Source: an uncultured Bacilli bacterium (GTDB lineage Bacteria; Bacillota_I; Bacilli_A; RF39; UBA660). Taken from it: DNA of 35,144 nt. Position numbers and translations under genes: made by a program. Location: NCBI GenBank assembly GCA_944363805.1, contig CALVVH010000006.1, forward strand, positions 1 to 35,144, read 5' to 3'. The notes under the pieces are model-generated. The model worked only from the letters and a program-made list of their open reading frames with translations, was not told the DNA's origin and searched no databases. Positions 1 to 7,038 of this stretch are shown here, piece after piece. How positions within the stretch are numbered: the stretch's first letter is position 1; each line of letters opens with the position of its first letter.

Positions 1-60
1 AAAATGAGTTTTTTGAACTATTTTGTCCAAACTATATAAAATTCATAAATATTTTTCGTA

Positions 61-384
61 AAAAACCGAAACTCAAAAGATATTAATATTGATTTAAATA
101 AATACGATGAAATAATTTTAGGTACTCCTGTATGGTGGTATCGACCTGCTCCCGTAGTAAGGGCATTCTTAAAAAAATATGATTTATCTGGTAAAAAAAT
201 TATTCCTTTTGCTACTAATGCTGGTTGGTTAGGTAGAACTTTTAATGAAATAAAGAGCCTATGTCCTAACTCTATTGTAATAGATGAAATGAATATTGTT
301 TTTACTACTGACTATGCTGTAGAAAAGTTAGTAACTCCAGCATCAAGCATTGCTGCTTGGATAGATAAAATAAGAAAGGATTGA
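61..384 (+). pseudogene. 5'-truncated flavodoxin (C-terminal part only)
   Basis: The frame ending at TGA 382-384 encodes the C-terminal two thirds of a flavodoxin of the Flavodoxin_4 type. It reads NKYDEIILGTPVWWYRP, then a ...LSGKKIIPFATNAGW segment, and ends in an ...AAWIDKIRKD helix. The family normally has about 160-180 residues and starts with an FMN-phosphate loop (T/S-x-T-G-x-T). Neither that loop nor a start codon is present here. The same frame has stops at 37-39 and 46-48, and the other frames of bases 1-60 do not restore homology. The gene is therefore 5'-truncated by a deletion or rearrangement near base 60, or broken by an assembly error. It lies 5 bp before the flavin reductase gene and probably belonged to the same redox operon. 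Family call fairly sure; cause of truncation unknown. Confidence 0.7.
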
Positions 385-389
385 TTTAA

Positions 390-965
390 ATGGCTAAAAA
401 AGATTTAGGTGTAAAACCATATTTATTTCCTATGCCTGTTTTAATGATTGCAACATACAATGAAGATGATACTGTTGATGTCATGAACATGGCTTGGGGA
501 GGAATCTGTGATAATGATAAAGTTGCTTTAAACTTATCGGAAAATCACAAGACTTGTGAAAACTTAAAAGCAAGAGGGGCATTTACTATCAGTGTTGCTG
601 ATGTTGCTCACTTAGAAGAATCTGACTTTTTTGGAACAGCATCAGGTAACACTATGAAAGATAAGTTTGAGCGAACTGGTATGCATGCAACTAAAAGTAC
701 ACGTGTTGATGCTCCGATAATTGAAGAGTATCCAATAACTTTAGAATGTACTGTTGATAAAATTCAAACTGAAGATGGTGAATTTAGAGTTGTTGGTAAA
801 ATTTTAAATGTTTTGGCAGATGAATCAGTTTTAGATGAATCTGGCAAAGTTGATCCAACTAAAATAGATGCCTTTGTTTTCGATCAATTTCAAAATGGTT
901 ATTATCGAATTGGTGAAAAAGTTGGTACTGCTTGGAATAGTGGTATGAAATTTATGAATAAATAA
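390..965 (+). CDS. Flavin reductase family protein (FMN-binding split barrel)
   Basis: A 191-residue protein of the flavoredoxin / flavin reductase-like family, which binds FMN and shuttles electrons or reduces flavin in the cytoplasm. Family features seen: N-terminal PYLFPMPVLMIATYN strand, the VMNMAWGGIC segment, NLSENHKTCENL, and FTISVADVAHLEESDFFG followed by the K-x-x-R/T-G-M segment. Length is typical for the family. The start at ATG 390 is set by AAAGGA at 375-380, which lies inside the end of the flavodoxin remnant. The stop is 13 bp before the next start, with AGGAGG overlapping the stop, so translation is probably coupled. Physiological substrate unknown. Its neighbours suggest a small anaerobic redox operon. 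Confidence 0.85.
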   Translation: MAKKDLGVKPYLFPMPVLMIATYNEDDTVDVMNMAWGGICDNDKVALNLSENHKTCENLKARGAFTISVADVAHLEESDFFGTASGNTMKDKFERTGMHATKSTRVDAPIIEEYPITLECTVDKIQTEDGEFRVVGKILNVLADESVLDESGKVDPTKIDAFVFDQFQNGYYRIGEKVGTAWNSGMKFMNK

Positions 966-978
966 GGAGGAAATAGAA

Positions 979-1722
979 ATGGTAAAACAAACTGCTGGAA
1001 GAGACAATTTAAGTGATTTTGCTCCTAAATTTGCTGAACTAAATGATGATGTTTTATTTGGTGAAGTATGGAGTAGAGAAAGCGAGTTGCCTTTAAAAAC
1101 TAGATCGATGATTACAATCGTTGCTCTAATGTCTAAAGGAATATTTGATAATTCCTTAAAAAGTCATATTATGACTGCTAAAAATAATGGTATAACTAAA
1201 AATGAAATGGCTGAAATTATTACCCATGTTGCATTTTATGCTGGCTGGCCAAATGCTTGGGCAGTATTTAGAGTTGCTAAAGAAGTTTATGCTGATAGTG
1301 ATGCACAAGATGCTCATGGTGGTATGTTTGGTTTAGGAGAACCTAATACAAATTTTGCTAAGTATTTTATTGGTAATTCATATTTGAACCCATTAACCAA
1401 ACCAGGTGAAAGATCAGTATTTTTAGCCAATGTAACTTTTGAACCAGGATGCCGTAATAATTGGCACATTCACAACGCAACTAAAGATGGTGGTCAAATT
1501 CTAATATGTGTTGATGGCGAAGGTTGGTATCAAGAAAGTGGCAAAGCAGCCAGAAGTCTAAAACCAGGAGATGTAGTAGTTATACCAGCAGGTGTTAAAC
1601 ATTGGCATGGTGCTAAAAAAGATTCTTGGTTTAGTCACATCGCTGTTGAAGTACCAGGAGAAAACACATCTAACGAATGGTGTGAACCAGTATCTGATGA
1701 AGAGTATAATAAACTAAATTAA
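979..1722 (+). CDS. Carboxymuconolactone decarboxylase / cupin fusion protein
   Basis: A 247-residue two-domain protein. Residues about 15-105 form a carboxymuconolactone decarboxylase-like (AhpD-like) helical domain, shown by PLKTRSMITIVALMSKG, SHIMTAKNNGITKNEMAEII and HVAFYAGWPNAWAV. No CxxC pair is present, so AhpD-type disulfide peroxidase chemistry is unlikely. Residues about 120-247 form a cupin with metal-ligand motifs NWHIHNATKDGGQ and GVKHWHGA. Such fusions are common next to flavodoxins and aldo-keto reductases in Bacillota, and their substrate is usually unknown. An AAGGAGG site at 964-970, 8 bp from the ATG, supports the start. Second intact gene of the redox operon. Confidence 0.85.
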   Translation: MVKQTAGRDNLSDFAPKFAELNDDVLFGEVWSRESELPLKTRSMITIVALMSKGIFDNSLKSHIMTAKNNGITKNEMAEIITHVAFYAGWPNAWAVFRVAKEVYADSDAQDAHGGMFGLGEPNTNFAKYFIGNSYLNPLTKPGERSVFLANVTFEPGCRNNWHIHNATKDGGQILICVDGEGWYQESGKAARSLKPGDVVVIPAGVKHWHGAKKDSWFSHIAVEVPGENTSNEWCEPVSDEEYNKLN

Positions 1723-1749
1723 TTTTGATTAAAGAAAGGAATGATAATT

Positions 1750-2631
1750 ATGAAATCAAAAGTATATTTTATTAAGGAAATAACTCCTGAAAATATTATT
1801 AAGGCTTACGAAGCATTAGGTAAAAAACTAGAAGGTAAAGTTGCTGTTAAAATGCATTCTGGAGAACATGGCAACCAAAATTATCTAAGACCAGAATTTG
1901 TTCAAGATGTTATTAGACATGTCGGTGGTACAGTTGTAGAATGTAATACTGCTTATGAAGGTGCTAGAAATACAACTGAAAAGCATCGTGAATTAATTAA
2001 AGAACATGAATGGGAAAAATATTTTCCATTTGACCTAATGGACGCTGAAGGACCAGACTTAGAATTAGATATTCCAAATGGCAAAATTTTAAAGAAAAAC
2101 TATGTTGGTAAGAATTTAGCTAATTATGATTCAATGATGGTTCTATCTCACTTTAAAGGACATGCTATGGGTGGCTTTGGTGGAGCTTTAAAACAACTTT
2201 CTATTGGTTGTGCATCATCTGCTGGTAAAACATTAATTCATACTGCTGGAGTAACTGATAATCAATACGAATTATTTAATAACTTGCCAGAACAAGACCA
2301 TTTCTTAGAAGCAATGGCTGATGCGGCCTCAAGTGTTGTAAATCACTTTAATGGCAATGTTGTATTTATTAATGTTATGAAAAACATTTCTGTTGATTGC
2401 GACTGCGATGGTAATGCATCTGCTCCATGTATGGCTGATGTTGGTATTCTTGCAAGTCTTGACCCAGTAGCAATAGATCAAGCATGCCTAGATTTAGTTT
2501 ATAATAGTACTGACCCAGGTAAAGATAAGCTTATCGAAAGAATTGAATCTCTTCATGGTGTTCACACTGTTGAAGCTGCTGCTGAACTTGGTGTAGGTTC
2601 TCGTGAATACGAACTTATAACAATCGAATAA
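1750..2631 (+). CDS. DUF362 domain-containing protein
   Basis: A 293-residue DUF362 protein. Family features: KVAVKMHSGEHGNQNYLRPEFV near the N-terminus, the SHFKGHAMGGFGGALKQLSIG core, and the Cys-rich VDCDCDGNASAPCMADVGI segment followed by LDPVAIDQACLDL. These cysteines could bind a metal or an Fe-S cluster. A separate C-terminal 2x[4Fe-4S] ferredoxin domain, found in longer members, is absent. AAAGGA at 1735-1740 lies 9 bp before ATG 1750, whereas an in-frame ATG at 1741 would have no spacing, so 1750 is chosen. Last gene of the operon; a hairpin terminator follows. Function in the family is not established; a redox or metal role is inferred. Confidence 0.8.
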   Translation: MKSKVYFIKEITPENIIKAYEALGKKLEGKVAVKMHSGEHGNQNYLRPEFVQDVIRHVGGTVVECNTAYEGARNTTEKHRELIKEHEWEKYFPFDLMDAEGPDLELDIPNGKILKKNYVGKNLANYDSMMVLSHFKGHAMGGFGGALKQLSIGCASSAGKTLIHTAGVTDNQYELFNNLPEQDHFLEAMADAASSVVNHFNGNVVFINVMKNISVDCDCDGNASAPCMADVGILASLDPVAIDQACLDLVYNSTDPGKDKLIERIESLHGVHTVEAAAELGVGSREYELITIE

Positions 2632-2639
2632 TTAATGTT

Positions 2640-2667
2640 AACTGTTACATTTTGTAGCAGTTTTTTT
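2640..2667 (+). terminator. Rho-independent terminator of the redox operon
   Basis: AACTGTTAC pairs with GTAGCAGTT (9 bp, one G-U pair) around the loop ATTTT and is followed by a run of seven T. It sits 9 bp after the DUF362 stop. Confidence 0.8.
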
Positions 2668-2729
2668 ATTTGTTTAATTTTTATTTTGAAGTCGCAGAAC
2701 AAAAAAGTAAAAAATATAAAATTTACATA

Positions 2730-2758
2730 TTGAAAACGAACAAATGTTATGATATACT
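2730..2758 (+). promoter_or_regulatory. Promoter of the ORF6N array
   Basis: TTGAAA (2730-2735), a 17-bp spacer and TATACT (2753-2758). It lies 24 bp before the start of the first ORF6N gene, which has an AGGGGG site at 2772-2777. No comparable promoter is seen before copies 2 and 3, so the array is probably one transcript. Confidence 0.75.
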
Positions 2759-2782
2759 GTATTTAGTTATAGGGGGTACGGT

Positions 2783-3637
2783 ATGAATAACTTAGTAAAA
2801 GATGAAATTAATATTGAAAATTTGATTTATGAAATTCGGGGAGTACAAGTAATGATTGATAGTGATTTAGCTAATCTTTATCAAGTAGAAACCAAAAGAA
2901 TTAATGAGGCAGTATCTAGAAATCCTGAAAAGTTTCCAGAAAGATTTAGTTTTAAAATCACTGAAAGAGAATTTAATCTTTTGAAGTCGCAAATTTCGAC
3001 TTCAAAAGGAGGGTCAAGAAAGGGACACAGAGTTTTCACAGAACAAGGAGTAGCAATGCTTGCAACAATATTAAAATCTAAAATTGCAACACAAGTAAGC
3101 ATCAACATAATGGATGCCTTTGTTGCAATGCGCAAATATATATCAACAAACTTACTCGAACAAAAATATATAAATAATTTAGTTATAGAACATGATTCAA
3201 AAATAAAACTATTACAAGAATCATTTGAAAAATTTAATGAAGAAAAGAAAGTAAATGAAATATACTTTAATGGCCAAATATATGATGCTTATTCTAAAAT
3301 TCAAGAAATATTTAAAGAAGCTAAGAGCAAATTAGTAATAATTGATGGCTATGCCGATAATACCATATTAGATATTATTAAAAGATTAAATATACAAGTA
3401 ACAATAATAACTAAACCAAACAATTTATTAACAACACAAGATATAGCAAAGTATAACTGGCAGTATAATAACCTAACAGTCAAATATGATAACACATTTC
3501 ATGATAGATATTTTATATTAGATGATAGTGTAGTATATCATTGTGGGGCTAGTATAAATAGAATAGGATATAAAACATTTTCAATAACTAAAATAAATGA
3601 TGATGAAGTATGTAAGACATTGATCAACAAAATATAG
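2783..3637 (+). CDS. ORF6N domain protein with PLD-like C-terminus, copy 1
   Basis: A 284-residue protein. Residues about 8-120 are an ORF6N domain, a DNA-binding module of phage antirepressor-like proteins, with IYEIRGVQVMIDSDLANLY, FPERFSFKIT and VFTEQGVAMLATIL. Residues 125-157 are a charged coiled-coil linker. Residues about 158-284 resemble half of a phospholipase D-like fold: KLVIIDGYAD, then FHDRYFILDD (H240, D241, R242, with Arg where HKD enzymes have Lys region residues) and YHCGASINR. A nuclease activity is possible but the motif is not canonical. Start supported by AGGGGG 5 bp upstream and a strong promoter. A perfect 12-bp inverted repeat lies inside codons 66-76. Known family members are phage or mobile-element regulators; the biological role here is unknown. 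Confidence 0.8.
   Translation: MNNLVKDEINIENLIYEIRGVQVMIDSDLANLYQVETKRINEAVSRNPEKFPERFSFKITEREFNLLKSQISTSKGGSRKGHRVFTEQGVAMLATILKSKIATQVSINIMDAFVAMRKYISTNLLEQKYINNLVIEHDSKIKLLQESFEKFNEEKKVNEIYFNGQIYDAYSKIQEIFKEAKSKLVIIDGYADNTILDIIKRLNIQVTIITKPNNLLTTQDIAKYNWQYNNLTVKYDNTFHDRYFILDDSVVYHCGASINRIGYKTFSITKINDDEVCKTLINKI
2978..3008 (+). repeat. Intragenic perfect inverted repeat, ORF6N copy 1
   Basis: CTTTTGAAGTCG at 2978-2989 is exactly complementary to CGACTTCAAAAG at 2997-3008, with a 7-base spacer. The centre is the first base of codon 71. It encodes LLKSQISTSK. Confidence 0.9.
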
Positions 3638-3647
3638 GGGGTACAGT

Positions 3648-4556
3648 ATGAATAACTTAGTAAAAACTGAAACAAATATTGAAAACTTAATTTATGAAAT
3701 TCGAGGAGTCCAAGTAATGCTCGATTCAGACTTAGCAAGACTTTATGAATGCGCTAATGGTACAAAATCGATAAACCTAGCTGTGAAAAGGCATATAAAT
3801 AGGTTCCCAGAAAGATTTATGTTTCAATTAACAAGAGATGAGTTAAATAATTTGCGGTTTCAATCTGAAACCGCAATTGAAAATAATATGTCGAGAAGTC
3901 TACCTTATGCATTCACAGAACAAGGTGTAGCTATGCTTGCAACAGTGCTTAGAACACCAGTTGCAGAAAAAATAAGTATCAAAATAATGGATGCTTTTGT
4001 TGCTATGCGTAAATTTATCTCTAATAATTTACTTGAACAAAAATATATTAATAACTTAGTTTTAGAAGATCATAGTTTAATATTAGAAAATAAGAAAAAA
4101 ATTAGTTTAATTGAAGATACCTTAGCAAAGTTTGAAGAAAAGAAAAAAGTAAGCGAAATATATTTCAATGGTCAAATATATGATGCCTATTCTAAAATCC
4201 AAGAGATATTTAAAGAAGCCAAGACCAAATTGGTAATAATTGACGGCTATGCCGATAATACCATATTAGATATTGTTAAAAGATTAAATATAAAAGTGAC
4301 AATAATAACTAAACCAAACAATTTATTAACAATGCAAGATATAGCAAAATATAACGGACAGTATAATAACCTAACAGTCAAATATGATAACACATTTCAT
4401 GATAGGTATTTTATATTGGATGATTCCATAGTTTATCATTGTGGTGCTAGTTTTAATAGAATTGGTTATAAAACCTTTTCTATAACCAGAGTAAATGATG
4501 ATGCAGTATGTAAGTCATTAATAAATAAAATACAAGGGGGTAAACAGTATAAATAA
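3648..4556 (+). CDS. ORF6N domain protein with PLD-like C-terminus, copy 2
   Basis: A 302-residue tandem paralogue of the preceding gene, 10 bp downstream, with the same GGGGGTACAGTATG start context. The first 26 residues and the last ~145 match copy 1 almost exactly, including FHDRYFILDD. The middle of the ORF6N domain differs strongly, with an ECANGTKSINLAVKRHINR segment instead of QVETKRINEAVSRNPEK, and the linker is longer. The end is changed: the TAG that stops copy 1 is lost here, so the frame runs on for a few residues (QGGKQYK) and overlaps the old start of copy 3. It carries its own perfect 11-bp inverted repeat at codons 69-77. Probably a functional antirepressor-like DNA-binding protein; target unknown. 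Confidence 0.8.
   Translation: MNNLVKTETNIENLIYEIRGVQVMLDSDLARLYECANGTKSINLAVKRHINRFPERFMFQLTRDELNNLRFQSETAIENNMSRSLPYAFTEQGVAMLATVLRTPVAEKISIKIMDAFVAMRKFISNNLLEQKYINNLVLEDHSLILENKKKISLIEDTLAKFEEKKKVSEIYFNGQIYDAYSKIQEIFKEAKTKLVIIDGYADNTILDIVKRLNIKVTIITKPNNLLTMQDIAKYNGQYNNLTVKYDNTFHDRYFILDDSIVYHCGASFNRIGYKTFSITRVNDDAVCKSLINKIQGGKQYK
3852..3876 (+). repeat. Intragenic perfect inverted repeat, ORF6N copy 2
   Basis: TTGCGGTTTCA (3852-3862) is exactly complementary to TGAAACCGCAA (3866-3876), loop ATC. The centre is the first base of codon 73, the codon that aligns with codon 71 of copy 1. It encodes LRFQSETA. Confidence 0.9.
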
Positions 4557-5429
4557 CTTAGTAAAAGATGAAGTAAACATTGAAAATTTAATTTATGAAA
4601 TTCGGGGAGTGCAAGTGATGCTTGATAGTGATTTAGCCAAACTTTACAAATGTGCTAATGGAACTAAAACAATTAACCAAGCAGTTAAAAGAAATATAGA
4701 AAAATTTCCAAAAGATTTTTATTTTCAATTAACGAATGAAGAATATCTAAACTTGAAGTCCCATTTTGGGACTTCAAGTTGGAATAATTATGGTGGAACT
4801 AGAAAAATGCCATATGTTTTCACAGAGCAAGGAGTGGCTATGCTATCCAGCGTATTGCATACCGATAATGCAATAAAAACTAGCATTCAAATTATTAATG
4901 CTTTTGTTGCCATGCGTAAATATATATCAACAAATTTACTTGAACAAAGATATATAAATAATTTAGTTATAGAACATGATTCAAAAATAAAAATATTACA
5001 AGAATCATTTGAAAAATTCAATAAAGAAAAGAAGTAAATGAAATATATTTCAATGGTCAAATATATGATGCCTATTCCAAGATTCAAGAAATATTTAAAG
5101 AAGCCAAAACCAAATTAGTAATAATTGATGGTTATGCTGATAATACCATATTAGATATTATCAAAAGATTAAATATACAAGTGACAATTATAACTAAACC
5201 AAACAATTTATTAACAATGCAAGATATAGCAAAATATAATGGACAGTATAATAATCTAACAGTAAAATATGATAATACCTTTCATGATAGATATTTTATA
5301 TTGGATGATAAAATAGTCTATCATTGTGGAGCTAGTATCAATAGAATAGGTTATAAAACATTTTCTATAACTAAAATAAATGATGAAGAAATAAAGCAAT
5401 TGTTAATAAAAAGAACAAACGGTTATTAA
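4549..5429 (+). pseudogene. ORF6N domain protein, copy 3 (start lost and frameshifted)
   Basis: A third tandem copy, disabled in two ways. The position of the ATG of copies 1 and 2 reads ATA (4549-4551) in an otherwise identical context (GGGGGTAAACAGTATAAATA). Around 5031-5035 one A is missing compared with copy 1 (GAAAAGAAG instead of GAAAAGAAAG), so the frame hits TAA at 5035-5037. The rest of the PLD-like domain continues in another frame to TAA 5427-5429. An internal GTG (4609) or ATG (4618) could still give a peptide of about 140 residues carrying most of the ORF6N domain. Codon choice and the C-terminal sequence remain very close to the intact copies, so the decay looks recent. It retains the longest of the three hairpins. 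Confidence 0.85.
4750..4780 (+). repeat. Intragenic perfect inverted repeat, ORF6N copy 3
   Basis: AACTTGAAGTCCCA (4750-4763) is exactly complementary to TGGGACTTCAAGTT (4767-4780), loop TTT. Counted from the lost ATA start, the centre is the first base of codon 73, as in copy 2. It encodes LKSHFGTS. Confidence 0.9.
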
Positions 5430-5437
5430 ATAAAAAA

Positions 5438-5467
5438 TTGTCAATTAAAAAGAAGAATGTTAAAATA
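5438..5467 (+). promoter_or_regulatory. Promoter of the putative zincin gene
   Basis: TTGTCA (5438-5443), an 18-bp spacer and TAAAAT (5462-5467), followed by an AAGGAG ribosome-binding site and ATG 5491. Confidence 0.6.
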
Positions 5468-5490
5468 TACTTAAATTAAGGAGAAATTCT

Positions 5491-6282
5491 ATGACAAAGA
5501 CAAATTTTTTATCAATTTCTAAGGAACAATTACTCCGAGCATTTATAAAGTTTTATGGAGTCAATGAATCTGAATATATCAAAAGTCAATTAGAAAATCC
5601 AAAAACCATATGGTACGAAGAAGTTGATGACCCCGAAAAAATTACAGATATATGGCCTTACATTAAAACGGATATGACTAAAGAAGAAGTAGAAGGTTAC
5701 TTAAAACAAAAAAATAAATATATTTTCTTGCAAAGCGCATATATAGATGATTTAGATTTACTGGTATTGCCTAAGTCTGGCAATATAAATCATATTATTC
5801 ACGAAATGAACCATAAATTAAGTTCTCATATTATACGTGAAAAGCCATATGCCGCCATAAACGGATTATCTATCGCTGTAGAAACAGTGCATGGAGGAGT
5901 AGTTACATATAATAACAATTTAAATGAAGTAATTAATGAACTTATGACTTTGGATATTATTTCGTGGCTAAATATTATGGGTGAAAATGTATCGCCATGT
6001 TATTCGTGGCAAAGTGGAGCATTCAAATTAATACAACCTTTTTATGAACACTTTAAAGAACCATTAAAGCAATTATATATTACGGGTAATATGTTCGATT
6101 TCTTAAGAGAAGTAGGAGAACAAGAATTTCAAGATTTCACGAATTTTATAGAAAGAAAATTATTTATAATAAAAATTTATCTAAGAAATAATAAGCCAGT
6201 TACAATTAAAGAAGAAGATATTGCAGAATCACAAAGACTTACTCAAGCAATGATTGAGTATAATTTAAAAAGTCGAAAATAA
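5491..6282 (+). CDS. Putative zinc metalloprotease-like protein (HExxH)
   Basis: A 263-residue soluble protein without signal peptide or membrane segment. It contains HEMNH at residues 104-108, a match to the zincin HExxH motif, in a helix preceded by PKSGNINHII. A second conserved-looking acidic helix, NEVINELMT, follows (E150), about 42 residues later; it is a plausible third zinc ligand as in gluzincin-like peptidases. The rest is helical and charged, ending in a Lys-rich tail. AAGGAG lies 8 bp before the ATG. It has its own promoter and stands alone between the ORF6N array and dgkA. I do not recognise a named family; protease activity is inferred from the motif only. Confidence 0.5.
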   Translation: MTKTNFLSISKEQLLRAFIKFYGVNESEYIKSQLENPKTIWYEEVDDPEKITDIWPYIKTDMTKEEVEGYLKQKNKYIFLQSAYIDDLDLLVLPKSGNINHIIHEMNHKLSSHIIREKPYAAINGLSIAVETVHGGVVTYNNNLNEVINELMTLDIISWLNIMGENVSPCYSWQSGAFKLIQPFYEHFKEPLKQLYITGNMFDFLREVGEQEFQDFTNFIERKLFIIKIYLRNNKPVTIKEEDIAESQRLTQAMIEYNLKSRK

Positions 6283-6287
6283 TTTAA

Positions 6288-6316
6288 TTGTTATTTGCTT
6301 ATATTAATGATAAAAT
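6288..6316 (+). promoter_or_regulatory. Promoter of dgkA
   Basis: TTGTTA (6288-6293), a 17-bp spacer and TAAAAT (6311-6316). The predicted start point (about 6323) is only some 9 bases before ATG 6332, so the transcript is nearly leaderless. Confidence 0.65.
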
Positions 6317-6331
6317 TATGTTGTGATGTAT

Positions 6332-6706
6332 ATGAAAAATAAAAAATTAATCAACAGTTTTAAATATGCGTTTAAAGGAATTGCCTCAGCGTTATTATCA
6401 GAACGCAATATGAAAATTCATGTAACTATAATGGCTCTCGTTATTATCTTTGGGGTAATTCTTAATATTAGCATAGTAGAATGGTTTGTATGTATTGTTT
6501 GTTTTGCTATTGTAATTAGTGCAGAAATATTTAATACTGCACTTGAACAAATGGTAGATATTGCTATGCCCCAAAAAGATCCAAGAGCTAAATTTGTTAA
6601 AGACGTTGCTGCTGGTGGAGTACTAGTAATGGCTATAGCATCTGCCGTAATTGGTTTAATTATATTTGTTCCAAAAGTTTTAGCATTTTTGGAAACTCTA
6701 TTATAA
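6332..6706 (+). CDS. dgkA: Undecaprenol/diacylglycerol kinase
   Basis: A 124-residue integral membrane kinase of the DgkA family. In Gram-positives it phosphorylates undecaprenol, recycling the lipid carrier for cell-wall synthesis. The fold is visible: amphipathic N-terminus SFKYAFKGI, three membrane helices (about 33-49, 50-68 and 95-115), and the signature AEIFNTALEQMVD followed by DPRAKFVKDVAAGGVL, with the catalytic glutamate E72. Start candidates are GTG 6323, ATG 6326 and ATG 6332. ATG 6332 is chosen because it gives the usual family N-terminus and has a weak GTGAT site 4 bp upstream. The stop overlaps the csaA remnant. Confidence 0.9.
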   Translation: MKNKKLINSFKYAFKGIASALLSERNMKIHVTIMALVIIFGVILNISIVEWFVCIVCFAIVISAEIFNTALEQMVDIAMPQKDPRAKFVKDVAAGGVLVMAIASAVIGLIIFVPKVLAFLETLL

Positions 6707-7029
6707 TTACTTTAAATGATTTTGAACGCATTGAAATGCGTGTTGGTACAATCATTGCAGCTAGTCCCAATAAAGGAGCTAGAAAACCACCATATAAATT
6801 AAAAATAGATTTTGGTGAGTATGGAATTAAAAATTCATCTGCTTAAATAACTGAGTTTTACACTCCTGATAATTTGGTAGGAAAACAAGTTGTTGCTGTA
6901 ATGAATTTTGAGCCAATTAGAATATCAGAAGTAAAAAGTGAAGTAAGAATATTGGGTTCTGTTACTGAAAAAGGAGTAATTTTGCTATCTTTAGATAAAA
7001 AAATTCCCAACGTTTCATTAATATCTTAA
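6706..7029 (+). pseudogene. csaA: CsaA-like tRNA-binding chaperone, nonsense-mutated
   Basis: The frame from about 6706 to TAA 7027-7029 encodes a nearly full-length CsaA (about 108 residues), a dimeric protein with an OB-fold tRNA-binding domain linked to export chaperoning. Clear family segments are ERIEMRVGTI, ARKPPYKLKIDFG, GIKNSSA and LVGKQVVAVMNFEPIRI. The frame is broken by TAA at 6844-6846, exactly where the family has Gln (SSAQIT), consistent with one CAA-to-TAA change. There is also no ATG at the expected start: the codons before ITLNDFE are ATA/ATT. No frameshift is seen and the 3' half is well kept, so inactivation looks recent. A sequencing error at one base is possible but would not explain the missing start. 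Confidence 0.85.
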
Positions 7030-7038
7030 GGAGTATAT

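Larger units (their letters stand above)
2783..5429 (+). repeat. Tandem triplication of an ORF6N gene, about 0.9 kb unit
   Basis: Three head-to-tail copies begin at 2783, 3648 and 4549. The start region and the last ~0.4 kb are nearly identical at DNA level. The middle 0.25-0.3 kb (ORF6N core) differs between copies. Confidence 0.85.

Noticed and set aside
5020..5060. Programmed frameshift in ORF6N copy 3
   Set aside because: The homologous site in copies 1 and 2 is in frame with one more A, there is no classical slippery heptamer with structure, and the copy also lacks its start codon. Decay is simpler.
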